NCBI GenBank assembly: GCA_002319915.1
Contig: DCFQ01000110.1
Span: 1 to 31,277, forward strand
Source: Bacteroidales bacterium UBA1800
GTDB taxonomy: Bacteria > Bacteroidota > Bacteroidia > Bacteroidales > VadinHA17
Direction of reading: 5' to 3'
DNA length: 31,277 bases
The translations under genes and the position numbers were made by a program. The notes beneath the pieces were generated by a model that was not told the DNA's origin, did no database searches, and worked only from the letters and a program-made list of their open reading frames with translations. Every line of letters begins with the position of its first letter. Position 1 is the stretch's first letter. Of this stretch, positions 22,874 through 31,277 are shown one piece after another.

Positions 22874-24220
22874 TCAATACCCCGGATTCTGCTGGTTGGC
22901 AAGCGAAGGGTTGGCATTGATCTCTCGTTCAGGGATCGGATAGACCAGCTTTGGATCGTTATACGGAAGAGATGCAACATTTTCGTGCAACCTTCTCATA
23001 TCATGTATCTTGAATCCTTCAAATGCAAGTTCAAGCCTCCTTTCCAGAAGGATATCTTCTAGCGTCACGGATGCTGCCGGGTCAAGGCCGGCCCTGGTAT
23101 GGATCACATTGTAATCTTCAAGGGGTGTCGCTCCCGTGGCCGATGATAACCTCATGTTGCATTCAGCCCTTATGAGATACATTTCAGCAAGCCTGATCAG
23201 GTTAACCACTCCGAATTTGTTGTTCCATTTCCCGCATTCAATTGAACCGTTGCCGTTAAAAAACAGGTCATATCTCTGGTCACCCGGAGAATAAAGGTTC
23301 AGATGGCCGTCAAGGATGATTATGTCCCCGTCCCTTCCGCCGTAATCCTCGGTTGAAAAGAACTCGGTCATGGAGCTGATATAGTCAAGCGGGGTAATCT
23401 GCGTCGCAAATATGTCCTCAGATGTATTGTTGTCATTATTAAACACTTTGTCATAAGTCGGCTGCAGGGCATAGATGCCTGAGCTGATCACGGCATCCGA
23501 GGCATCAAGGGCATTCGCATAGTCGCCCTTCTGGAGATAAACCCTTGCAAGCAAGGCATTTGCAGATCCTTTCGAAGCGTAAACATCATTCTCTTCAGGC
23601 AGAAGTGATGCAGCCAGCGTGAGGTCAGTCAGTACCTGGGCATAAACCTCTTCCACAGTGCTGCGGGTCACGAAATTGTCAGGGCCGAGAACCTTGGTCG
23701 GTGTCAGGACCAAAGGCACGCCTAACTGGTCATTGGTTGTACCGAACTTATACTGTTCCCCGAAAAAGCGGACAAGATCGAAATACATCAGTCCCCTCAG
23801 GAACAGGGCTTCGCCGTGGACCCTGTCGCGATCTCCTTCATTCACGACATCCAGGGCCGTGAGGATATTGTTGATAGTATTGATCACCTCGTAGCTTTCT
23901 GCCCACTGGAGGTCCACTTCAGAATTGGTGGTAAGGATGGTTTTAAGATAAATCTGACGGGGATCGATATAAGTCCCGACCCACTGGAGTTCGCCATCAC
24001 CGCCAAGGAGCTCTGCATTACGAAGCAGGCAGCCGCCATAGATGCCGGCCTGTCCAAACTGGTAATAGGCGCCCTGGAGAACGGCCTTCACATTCTCATC
24101 TGTCTTGAGAGCATCGGCCTCGTCAATGCTTTGGGATGGTTTCAGATCGAGTTGCTTGTTGCAGCCTGAAAATATGCCGCAGAAAAAAGCAATTGCTATA
24201 ATTGAAAGTAATTTTTTCAT
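22874..24220 (-). CDS. SusD/RagB family nutrient-binding outer membrane lipoprotein
   Basis: This is a 448-residue protein from the ATG at 24220 (MKKLLSIIAIAFFCGIFSGC). The frame is open for 14 more codons upstream, but those overlap the susC stop and precede a proper lipoprotein signal, so the internal start is preferred. The lipid-attachment Cys follows 'IFSG', and the mature part opens with 'NKQLDLKPSQSIDEADAL', a SusD hallmark. TPR-like helices follow, with 'GEALFLRGLMYFDLVRFFG' (about 153-171) and a C-terminal 'LAFEGFKIHDMRRL' plus 'KLVYPIPEREINANP' segment, both diagnostic. It would cap the SusC barrel and capture glycans or other oligomers. It starts 19 bases after the susC stop. Confidence 0.95.
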   Translation of the reverse strand: MKKLLSIIAIAFFCGIFSGCNKQLDLKPSQSIDEADALKTDENVKAVLQGAYYQFGQAGIYGGCLLRNAELLGGDGELQWVGTYIDPRQIYLKTILTTNSEVDLQWAESYEVINTINNILTALDVVNEGDRDRVHGEALFLRGLMYFDLVRFFGEQYKFGTTNDQLGVPLVLTPTKVLGPDNFVTRSTVEEVYAQVLTDLTLAASLLPEENDVYASKGSANALLARVYLQKGDYANALDASDAVISSGIYALQPTYDKVFNNDNNTSEDIFATQITPLDYISSMTEFFSTEDYGGRDGDIIILDGHLNLYSPGDQRYDLFFNGNGSIECGKWNNKFGVVNLIRLAEMYLIRAECNMRLSSATGATPLEDYNVIHTRAGLDPAASVTLEDILLERRLELAFEGFKIHDMRRLHENVASLPYNDPKLVYPIPEREINANPSLANQQNPGY

Positions 24221-24239
24221 ATTTCCCTTTTTTAAATGT

Positions 24240-27200
24240 TTATAACCCGATAGTAATACCAAAGACCAGCGACCTCGGCTGAGGAGCCGAATAAAAATCG
24301 CATCCTGAGGTTATATTATCGTTAAGGAAATCGGTCGAAACTTCCGGGTCCCATCCCTTGTACCTGGTCATCGTTAAAAGGTTCTGTCCCTGGATAAACA
24401 GCCTTATCCTGTCGAGGCCGGCTTTCTGAGCTATCCTCTTTGGAATTTCGTAGCTGAAGACCAATGTCCTGAGCTTTATATAGGAACCGTCAGAAAGATA
24501 CCTGCTGTTGCGGCTCTGATCACCGTTATCGTAGCCAAGCCTTGCCTGCGGAACATCGGTTACATCACCGGCCTGCTTCCAGCTGGCAAGCTGTGAAGTC
24601 AGCTGGTTATCGTACCATACACCATTCGCGGCCATCCACTGGTCGCCGATCAGGTGGATCTTATTTCCTGAGACTCCCTGGAATGTGAAGGAAAGTTCAA
24701 ATCCCTTGTATCCAACGACATTGGTTATTGCCCCGAGGAAATTGGGAGTCGGGCAGCCGAGCACCACGAAGTTTGCGCTGTTGAAATCATTCGTCGTCGT
24801 AGTGTGATCGGTCACTATTCCGTTGGCATCCTTGGTATTGACATACCAGAGAGCGTCTCCGTTTGCAGGATCGACCCCGGCATATTCAGCCCCGTAGAAT
24901 ACCCCGATGGGCTCTCCCACCTTGACCACATTCATGTAGCGTGCGCTTCCCTGGTCAATAATTGTCTGCTCGCCAAGATTGGTAACCCTGTTCTTGTTGT
25001 ACGACAGGTTAAGGCTCGTATTCCAGTAAAATTTCCCGGTCAGGTTATTGGTGTTTATCACAAATTCGATTCCTTTGTTATCAACCGACCCGATGTTTTT
25101 CATTTGCGATCCGTAACCCGAAGTCTCGGGAACCGGGATATTCAGAAGCAGGTCCCTGGTTTTCTTAGCGTAAAAATCGATTTCCCCGGAAATGCGGCTT
25201 TTATAGAACCCGTAGTCAATGCCGAAATCGATCTGTCTTGTTGATTCCCATCCGAGATCCGGATTTTTCAGCTGGCTTGGAGCAGTTCCACCAAGGCCGT
25301 TGTACCTGTGAATTCCATAAAGTCCGAGATGCCCGAAGTTGTCAATCCCTGCGTTACCGGTGAGTCCGTAACTCGTCCTCAGCTTCAGGAAACTGATGGT
25401 CGAATTATTTGAGAGGAACCCTTCCTTGGATAACACCCATCCGAGGGATGCGGCAGGGAAAAACCCATACCTGTTGTTCTCCCCGAACCTTGAGGACCCG
25501 TCAACGCGTCCGGATAATGTAACAAGGTATTTGTCCTTGAAGTCAAAGTTCAGCCTTGAGAAGTATGAAAGGAAGCTGTACTGTGTAACCGTCGATGTTG
25601 CTCCGGTTATCAGCCCTGCGCTGGCCAGTGTCTTCAGTGCATCAGACGGGAACTGTTCACCTTCTGCCCTTGCATTGTCAACCGACGTGTACTGGAATTC
25701 GGTCCCCAGGACCCCGCTGAAATCAAAATCGCCGATCTTTGTCAGGTAATCGAGGTATGATTTTGTTGTAATATTCTGGGTCTGGGCATAATTGGTGAAG
25801 CCATAACCATTTGAACCTGCACCGGTATCAGTCTCTTTTCCGTAGCGGCCGTTTTCCTTGAGGTTGTAAAGGTCAAAACCGAATTCATTCCTCCATTTCA
25901 GGCCCTTCAAAAGGCTGAATGTAAGATATCCGTTCGCCACCGTCCTGTATTCCAGGATGTTCCTGTTGGCATACTTAACGTCCAGGAGCCCGTTATAGTA
26001 AGTTGTCACCGGTAATTGCGACAACTCCCCGCTGAGGTCCTTTTCAGGCGTAATAGGCGCCAGGGCAACCAGCTGCATCGGGGTTGAAAAAGCGTTGTCG
26101 GCTGAAACCTGATCGATTTTGGTACGATTCAGGCTCAGGGTAAATCCAAGATCGGTAAAATTATTTACCTTATTGTCAATATTGAGCCGGCCATTGATCT
26201 TTTCAATTCCATTTGACACAAGGATACCATTACTATTATTATATGAAAGACTGGTAAAGAACTTCAGCTTGTCGGTCCCCCCCTGGGCGGAGAAGTCGGC
26301 CGACAGGATCCTGCCCCTCTGGAAAGCCAGATCCTGCCAGTCAGTGTTAGCCTTTGATCCGGTGTAATTGCCTGATCCGTCAAGAATAGCGGCCCAGCCT
26401 GAATAACGTTCCATCCTACCATTGGCAAATTCCAGCCATGAGTTTTCATAATCAGCCGGATTATTGATGGGATCTATCCCGTCGATCAGGTCGCTGTTGT
26501 ATGCAGCTTCCTGAAAGTACTTTACATATTGCTGGGAATTCATGAACTCCCTCCTCCTCGATGCTTCATTGAACCCGGTCTGAAGGGTGAAATTAAGCTT
26601 TGTCGCTCCGCTGGTGCCTTTTTTGGTTGTGATGATGACAACACCGTTGGTGCCGCGCGAACCGTAGATGGCGGAGGAAGCCGCATCCTTAAGGATCTCA
26701 ATGGATTCGACATCATTGAAATTTATTGAGGTAAGAGGATTGATGACTGCACCCGAGTAGTTAAGCGCCTCAGTCGTGAGCGGGATTCCATCGACAACAA
26801 AGAGCGGCTGGTTTGTAGCCGTGATTGAAGAGGATCCCCTGATCCTTATATTGGTCGTACCGGTTGATTTCCCGTTGACCGACTCGATAAACACCCCGGC
26901 TGATTTTCCCTGGAGAGCCTGCTCCACGGTCGGAACAGGAATGTTCTGCAGGGTCGCACCATCAACTTTCGAGATACTGCCCGTTACTTTTGACTTTATC
27001 TGAGTCCCGTAGCCCACAACCACAACCTCGTCAACCCCTTTCAGCTCAAGCTCAAGAGCAACATCAATTACTGAGGTGGCCCCAACGACAACCTCCCTGG
27101 ATTTCATGCCCAGAAATCTGAACTCGAGAGTGGACCCAGGAGTGACAGAGATCTGATACTTGCCGTTAATGTCTGTTGAAACACCTACTGATGTTCCTTT

Positions 27201-27335
27201 AACAGTAACGGTGGCACCAATGACAGGCTGGCCATCCTCGGCCCCTGTTACTGTGCCTGTTACAGTCTTTTGCTGACCGGCGGCGGTCAGCACTAAACCA
27301 CACAGGACAAAAATAAATAGCAGAATTTTTTTCAT
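24240..27335 (-). CDS. SusC/RagA family TonB-linked outer membrane transporter
   Basis: This is a complete 1031-residue transporter. A signal peptide (KKILLFIFVLCGLVLTAAGQ) is followed by a carboxypeptidase-regulatory-like beta-sandwich (about 22-105, 'GTVTGAEDGQPVIGATVTVK'). Then come the TonB-box-like 'VDEVVVVGYGTQ' (about 106-117), the plug domain including 'GSSSITATNQPLFVVDGIPL', 'SAIYGSRGTNGVVIITTKKG' (about 220-239), and the 22-strand barrel. The C-terminus 'PRSLVFGITIGL' ends in the alternating hydrophobic pattern typical of barrel insertion. It forms a pair with the SusD-like gene, 19 bases apart. No glycoside hydrolase, anti-sigma, ECF sigma or hybrid sensor gene lies next to the pair, so the substrate is not inferable. 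Confidence 0.97.
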   Translation of the reverse strand: MKKILLFIFVLCGLVLTAAGQQKTVTGTVTGAEDGQPVIGATVTVKGTSVGVSTDINGKYQISVTPGSTLEFRFLGMKSREVVVGATSVIDVALELELKGVDEVVVVGYGTQIKSKVTGSISKVDGATLQNIPVPTVEQALQGKSAGVFIESVNGKSTGTTNIRIRGSSSITATNQPLFVVDGIPLTTEALNYSGAVINPLTSINFNDVESIEILKDAASSAIYGSRGTNGVVIITTKKGTSGATKLNFTLQTGFNEASRRREFMNSQQYVKYFQEAAYNSDLIDGIDPINNPADYENSWLEFANGRMERYSGWAAILDGSGNYTGSKANTDWQDLAFQRGRILSADFSAQGGTDKLKFFTSLSYNNSNGILVSNGIEKINGRLNIDNKVNNFTDLGFTLSLNRTKIDQVSADNAFSTPMQLVALAPITPEKDLSGELSQLPVTTYYNGLLDVKYANRNILEYRTVANGYLTFSLLKGLKWRNEFGFDLYNLKENGRYGKETDTGAGSNGYGFTNYAQTQNITTKSYLDYLTKIGDFDFSGVLGTEFQYTSVDNARAEGEQFPSDALKTLASAGLITGATSTVTQYSFLSYFSRLNFDFKDKYLVTLSGRVDGSSRFGENNRYGFFPAASLGWVLSKEGFLSNNSTISFLKLRTSYGLTGNAGIDNFGHLGLYGIHRYNGLGGTAPSQLKNPDLGWESTRQIDFGIDYGFYKSRISGEIDFYAKKTRDLLLNIPVPETSGYGSQMKNIGSVDNKGIEFVINTNNLTGKFYWNTSLNLSYNKNRVTNLGEQTIIDQGSARYMNVVKVGEPIGVFYGAEYAGVDPANGDALWYVNTKDANGIVTDHTTTTNDFNSANFVVLGCPTPNFLGAITNVVGYKGFELSFTFQGVSGNKIHLIGDQWMAANGVWYDNQLTSQLASWKQAGDVTDVPQARLGYDNGDQSRNSRYLSDGSYIKLRTLVFSYEIPKRIAQKAGLDRIRLFIQGQNLLTMTRYKGWDPEVSTDFLNDNITSGCDFYSAPQPRSLVFGITIGL

Positions 27336-27359
27336 AAACTTAGGTTTAGGTATTAAAAT

Positions 27360-27398
27360 TTAAGGGAGGAGTTTTCCAACCCCATTTATCACCCTTAA
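27360..27398 (-). other. Inverted repeat in the susC leader
   Basis: TTAAGGG (27360-27366) and CCCTTAA (27392-27398) are perfect 7-base arms 25 bases apart, between the predicted susC transcription start (near 27412) and its ATG. It could fold in the mRNA leader or bind a regulator. The arms are short enough that chance cannot be excluded. Confidence 0.35.
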
Positions 27399-27418
27399 TG
27401 ATGCATGGCATCGGGATT

Positions 27419-27448
27419 CAAAAGTATCATTATAATTTTAAAATCAAA
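27419..27448 (-). promoter_or_regulatory. susC-susD promoter
   Basis: On the minus strand, TTTG (27445-27448) and TACTTTTG (27419-27426) are separated by 18 bases, close to the usual Bacteroidota spacing. This is the only good match in the 242-base divergent region on the susC side, and it implies a leader of about 75 bases. Confidence 0.65.
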
Positions 27449-27538
27449 CACCGATTGAAACATTTTCTATCCTTTTTCTTAATAAAATTTAATATGCTCA
27501 GGAGAAAGATGAAGAATGATTAATTATTCATTTTTGAG

Positions 27539-27546
27539 TAATTTTG
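27539..27546 (+). promoter_or_regulatory. Possible dnaE promoter (-7 element)
   Basis: TAATTTTG matches TAnnTTTG 31 bases before the dnaE ATG. No clear TTTG lies about 20 bases upstream, so the assignment rests on the -7 box and its position. Confidence 0.45.
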
Positions 27547-27577
27547 TGTCAATCCTAAATAAATACCGGAATATTTT

Positions 27578-30500
27578 ATGGGAACTTTTTCGCATCTGCA
27601 CGTACATACACAATACTCAATTCTCGACGGCGCCTCGAATATTTCGCTTCTTATCGATAAGGCTCGGGAATACGGGATGGAGGCTGTTGCTATTACCGAC
27701 CATGGTAACATGTTTGGTGTGAAGGAGTTCCATGCAACAGCCATGAAGAAGGGCATCAAGCCCGTAATCGGTTGTGAGATCTATGTTGCCAAAAGGTCGA
27801 TATCGGATGTCTCGGAGAAGCAGGATCGCTCGGGAGATCATCTTATCCTGCTGGCCAAGAACCTGGCAGGGTACAGGAACCTCGTCAAGCTGGTTTCAAC
27901 AGCCTGGATAAAGGGATTCTATTACAAACCGAGGATCGACAAGGAGCTTCTGTCAAAATACAGGGAGGGCCTTATCGCTTCATCGGCGTGCCTGGCAGGC
28001 GAGATCCAGGATGAACTTCTGAACGGGACCACGCAGGGTGCTGAAAACGCACTGAAATATTATACCGATCTCTTTGGAGATGATTTTTACCTTGAGGTCC
28101 AAAGGCATGAGACCTACGATCCTGAGGCTGACAGGTCCGTCTTCCCCCTGCAGCAGAAGGTGATCGAAGGATTCCGGAAGCTCTCGCAGAAGTACAATGT
28201 GAAGATCATTGCGACAAACGACGTCCATTTCATCAATGCTGAAGACGCTGAAGCCCACGACAGGCTTATCTGCATAAATACCGCCAAGGATATCGACGAC
28301 CCGGACAGGCTCAGGTACACGAGGCAGGAGTACCTGAAGACCGAGCAGGAGATGAGATCGATATTCAGCGATTTGCCTGAAGCAATCGACAATGTCGCCA
28401 GCCTCGTTGCCAAAATAGAAAAATTCAAGCTCGATCATGATCCGATCATGCCCGACTTCGAGATACCTGAAGGGTTCGGCGACAAGAATGAATACCTTCG
28501 CCACCTCACTTTGAAGGGTGCAGTGGAGCGATGGGGCGAGCTCACGCCGGAACAGACCGCCAGGATCGATTTTGAGCTGGAGACAATCGCAAAGATGGGA
28601 TTCCCCGGGTACTTCCTGATAGTCCAGGATTTCCTGAGGGCAGCGAGGGAGATGGGCGTTTCCGTCGGCCCCGGAAGAGGTTCTGCAGCCGGGTCTGCGG
28701 TAGCTTTCTGCCTGAGGATCACCGATATAGATCCAATTAAATACGGCTTACTGTTCGAGCGTTTCCTCAACCTCGACCGTATTTCAATGCCCGATATCGA
28801 TATCGACTTTGACGAGGACGGCAGGGAATCGGTCCTGAAATATGTTGTGAACAAGTATGGCCACGACAAGGTGGCACATATCATTACTTTCGGGACCATG
28901 GCAGCAAAAATGGCGATACGTGATGTTGCACGTGTTCAAAAGCTCCCGCTACCCGACGCCGACAGGCTCGCAAAACTAGTCCCGGAAAAGCCGGGGGTCA
29001 CACTTAAATCGGCATATACCGAAGTCCCCGAACTTGCAAAGGAGAAGGAGTCGCCCAACAAGCTGATCGCCCAGACCCTGAGATTTGCGGAGGTGCTGGA
29101 AGGGTCGGTTCGGCAGACGGGGGTACACGCCTGCGGCATAATAATCGGCAAAGATTCGCTCGACAACTATATCCCGCTATGCACGGCAAAAGACGCCGAC
29201 CTTTATGTCACTCAGTATGAAGGGAGCCAGGTGGAATCGGTCGGTCTGCTCAAGATGGATTTCCTGGGGCTGAAAACCCTCTCGATCATCAAGGACGCCA
29301 TGGAGAACATAAAGCGGTCGAGGGGCATAGACATCGACATTGAGAACCTTCCCCTCGACGACAGGAAAACCTACGAGCTCTTCAGCAACGGCGAAACCAC
29401 CGGGATCTTCCAGTTTGAATCGACCGGGATGAAAAGGTACCTGAAGGAGCTGAAGCCTAACAGGTTCGAGGACCTTATCGCGATGAACGCACTCTACAGG
29501 CCCGGCCCGATGGAGTATATCCCCAAATTCATCAGGAGAAAGCTCGGGGTCGAGCCGATCGATTATACCCTCCCGGTAATGGAGAAGTACCTCAACGACT
29601 CCTATGGCATTACAGTGTACCAGGAGCAGGTGATGCTCCTTTCACAGGAACTCGGGGGCTTTACTAAGGGAGAGGCAGATTCGCTCCGAAAGGCCATGGG
29701 AAAGAAGAAGAAGTCGATAATGGATGAAATGAAGGTCAAGTTCCTTGAGGGCTGTAAAAAGAACGGATATGATGAGAATATTGTAATCAAGATATGGTCA
29801 GACTGGGAAGCTTTCGCACAGTATGCCTTCAATAAATCACATGCTACATGCTATGCCCTTGTTGCGTTCCAGACGGGCTATCTTAAAGCCAATTATCCCG
29901 CCGAGTATATGGCTGCGGTCCTCAGCCGCAACATCAGCGACCTGAAAAAAATCACCGTATTCATGGACGAAACCCGCAGGATGGGCATCGAGGTCCTTGG
30001 TCCCGATGTAAATGAGAGTAATGTAAAGTTCACTGTGAACAAGGACGGGAATATCAGGTTTGGCCTGGGTGCAATAAAGGGTGTCGGGGAAGGTGCTGTC
30101 CTGCAGCTTATTGAGGAAAGGGAGAAGAACGGGTTATACGGCAGCATTTACGAAATGGCTGAGAGGGTCAATCTCAATTCCCTAAACAAGAAGAACCTGG
30201 AGGCGATGGCTGTGGCAGGTGCGTTCGACTGCTTCACCGATATCTCCAGGGCACAGTACTTTTCAATCGACGGCAGAGGCATCAGCTTTATTGAGAACCT
30301 CATTCGGTACGGCAATAACGCAAAATCCATCAGGAATTCCAACCAGCAGACCCTTTTCGGTGAAAGCGGGGGATTCGATATCATGAAGCCCGAGCCTGCG
30401 TCATGTCCCGACTGGCCCAGGCTTGAAAAGCTCAACAAGGAAAAGGAGGTTATCGGCATTTACCTGTCGGCTCATCCACTCGATGAATTCAAGCTTGAGA

Positions 30501-31063
30501 TCAGCACTTTCGCCACCGCAACGCTTGCCGAGGTCCAGAACCTGCAGGACTGGTATGAAAAGGATATCGTTGTGGCCGGTATGGTGACCGATACCAGGAA
30601 CGGGATAGGAAAGAACGGGAAGCCATACGGATCATTCACCCTTCAGGATTATACGGATTCCTTCAGGTTCATGATGTTCGACAAGGAATATATAGAGTTC
30701 AGCAAATTCTTTTTCATCGGCTACTACCTGCTTGTAAAAGGAAGGGTGCAAAAGAAAAAATTCAGGGAGGATGAGCTCGAGTTCCACATCAAAACAATAA
30801 ACCTGCTTTCGAGTGTCAAGGATGAGCTTATCAGGACCGTGACCCTTAGGATCAACCCGGCTGAAATAAGCCATGGGATGATCAGCGAGCTCATGGAACT
30901 CGTGAGGGAGAACAAGGGAGAGACCGAGCTTAAATTCGTGTTCTATGACCCTGATGACAAGATCTCACTGCCCATGTTCTCAAGGACTTACAGGGTCAGG
31001 TTGAATAATGAGCTGATTTCGTTCCTGGAGGATTACCCGGGAATGGATTTTAAAGTTAATTAG
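27578..31063 (+). CDS. dnaE: DNA polymerase III subunit alpha
   Basis: This 1161-residue replicative polymerase is of DnaE1 type. The PHP domain opens at residue 4 (FSHLHVHTQYSILDG) and contains 'AITDHGNMFGVKEFH'. The palm domain has catalytic aspartates 406 and 408 in 'PDIDIDFDEDGRE' and 561 in 'LLKMDFLGLKTL', and the 'GPGRGSAAGS' motif lies near residue 365. The thumb and fingers follow ('YQEQVM', 'FNKSHATCYALVAFQTGYLK'), then a helix-hairpin-helix region ('GLGAIKGVGEGAV') and an OB fold from about residue 985 ('VVAGMVTDTRNGIGKNGKP'). There is no intein, split or fused epsilon exonuclease. It runs divergently from susC, and a thioredoxin gene follows after 60 bases. Confidence 0.98.
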   Translation: MGTFSHLHVHTQYSILDGASNISLLIDKAREYGMEAVAITDHGNMFGVKEFHATAMKKGIKPVIGCEIYVAKRSISDVSEKQDRSGDHLILLAKNLAGYRNLVKLVSTAWIKGFYYKPRIDKELLSKYREGLIASSACLAGEIQDELLNGTTQGAENALKYYTDLFGDDFYLEVQRHETYDPEADRSVFPLQQKVIEGFRKLSQKYNVKIIATNDVHFINAEDAEAHDRLICINTAKDIDDPDRLRYTRQEYLKTEQEMRSIFSDLPEAIDNVASLVAKIEKFKLDHDPIMPDFEIPEGFGDKNEYLRHLTLKGAVERWGELTPEQTARIDFELETIAKMGFPGYFLIVQDFLRAAREMGVSVGPGRGSAAGSAVAFCLRITDIDPIKYGLLFERFLNLDRISMPDIDIDFDEDGRESVLKYVVNKYGHDKVAHIITFGTMAAKMAIRDVARVQKLPLPDADRLAKLVPEKPGVTLKSAYTEVPELAKEKESPNKLIAQTLRFAEVLEGSVRQTGVHACGIIIGKDSLDNYIPLCTAKDADLYVTQYEGSQVESVGLLKMDFLGLKTLSIIKDAMENIKRSRGIDIDIENLPLDDRKTYELFSNGETTGIFQFESTGMKRYLKELKPNRFEDLIAMNALYRPGPMEYIPKFIRRKLGVEPIDYTLPVMEKYLNDSYGITVYQEQVMLLSQELGGFTKGEADSLRKAMGKKKKSIMDEMKVKFLEGCKKNGYDENIVIKIWSDWEAFAQYAFNKSHATCYALVAFQTGYLKANYPAEYMAAVLSRNISDLKKITVFMDETRRMGIEVLGPDVNESNVKFTVNKDGNIRFGLGAIKGVGEGAVLQLIEEREKNGLYGSIYEMAERVNLNSLNKKNLEAMAVAGAFDCFTDISRAQYFSIDGRGISFIENLIRYGNNAKSIRNSNQQTLFGESGGFDIMKPEPASCPDWPRLEKLNKEKEVIGIYLSAHPLDEFKLEISTFATATLAEVQNLQDWYEKDIVVAGMVTDTRNGIGKNGKPYGSFTLQDYTDSFRFMMFDKEYIEFSKFFFIGYYLLVKGRVQKKKFREDELEFHIKTINLLSSVKDELIRTVTLRINPAEISHGMISELMELVRENKGETELKFVFYDPDDKISLPMFSRTYRVRLNNELISFLEDYPGMDFKVN

Positions 31064-31064
31064 T

Positions 31065-31072
31065 TATCTTTG
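31065..31072 (+). promoter_or_regulatory. Thioredoxin gene promoter (-7 element)
   Basis: TATCTTTG matches TAnnTTTG directly after the dnaE stop. The following GCACCCA makes the 14-base block identical to the rpsP promoter. The leader to the ATG at 31124 would be about 45 bases. Confidence 0.6.
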
Positions 31073-31123
31073 CACCCATTGAAAATTCAGGAAACGCAAT
31101 ATTAAGGAATTAATATAGAAGAG

Positions 31124-31277
31124 ATGGCACTCGAAGTAAACGACAGCAACTTTGATCAAATTGTCCTCGGATCGGATAAGCCGGTAGTGGTGGATTTCTG
31201 GGCTGAATGGTGCGGACCGTGCAGGGCGATTGCACTGGCTATTGAAGAGATCTCCAAAGACTTTGAAGGGAAAGCCG
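31124..31277 (+). CDS. Thioredoxin, 3' end beyond the window
   Basis: The ATG at 31124 opens a frame of 51 codons that runs off the right edge. The start MALEVNDSNFDQIVL and the active-site segment 'VVVDFWAEWCGPCRAIALAI' (residues 21-40) identify a classical thioredoxin, a cytoplasmic dithiol reductant. The redox pair is Cys30 and Cys33. The conserved proline that normally sits five residues after the second Cys (as in MIAP) is Leu here. About half of the usual 105-residue protein is visible, so the cis-Pro loop that would confirm the fold is not in view. Confidence 0.9.
   Translation, partial: MALEVNDSNFDQIVLGSDKPVVVDFWAEWCGPCRAIALAIEEISKDFEGKA

Noticed and set aside
22744..22980. 78-codon minus-strand open frame across the end of the SusD-like gene
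   Set aside because: It overlaps the conserved SusD C-terminus in another frame and includes the CACAGAG hairpin, so it is a shadow.

Overview
The window reads as chromosomal DNA of a Bacteroidota bacterium, most likely a Bacteroidales-type lineage. The evidence is a SusC/SusD outer-membrane pair, a GIN-domain (DUF2807) protein, a ribosomal protein S16 with a long acidic tail, a rhomboid with the tail typical of this phylum, no Shine-Dalgarno-like sites before starts, and several matches to the Bacteroidota promoter consensus (TTTG, about 19 to 21 bp, TAnnTTTG). No tRNA, rRNA, insertion sequence, prophage or CRISPR array was seen. Almost every base is explained by intact, ordinary genes.

Layout. 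1-2000: the tail of an open frame at the left edge, a secreted CBM9-like protein and a neutral zinc metallopeptidase, both on the minus strand. 2009-8939: a seven-gene plus-strand operon encoding a complete tripartite exporter: TetR regulator, TolC-like channel, HlyD-like adaptor, two ABC ATPases and two ABC-2 permeases. It resembles the E. coli cecR-ybhGFSR cluster, but the fused ATPase YbhF is split into two genes and the outer-membrane channel is encoded in the operon. 8977-14712: an exo/endonuclease/phosphatase (EEP) lipoprotein-like protein, mutL, two translationally coupled rhomboid proteases and a second, membrane-anchored EEP protein. 14709-19091 (minus strand): a PLP-dependent threonine/serine dehydratase-like enzyme, a K+-dependent membrane pyrophosphatase (probably Na+ pumping) and an unrecognised protein with an internal duplication. 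19259-20755: dapD (lysine/diaminopimelate synthesis) and a YrdC/Sua5 protein (tRNA t6A synthesis). 20758-22681 (minus): a GIN-domain protein, rimM and rpsP. 22874-27335 (minus): an isolated susC/susD pair. 27578-31277: dnaE and the start of a thioredoxin gene running off the window.

The most rewarding observations are: (1) in the exporter, every departure from canonical ABC motifs falls in the same composite ATP site, predicting one degenerate and one active site in a heterodimer; (2) a well-placed inverted/direct repeat operator between the exporter promoter and its TetR gene; (3) three copies of a dispersed CACAGAG/CTCTGTG hairpin, each lying within about 30 bases of the stop codon of a minus-strand gene; (4) the duplicated 254-residue protein; (5) a MutL with an altered endonuclease motif. 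None of these amounts to a demonstrably new system. The exporter is the best candidate for follow-up.
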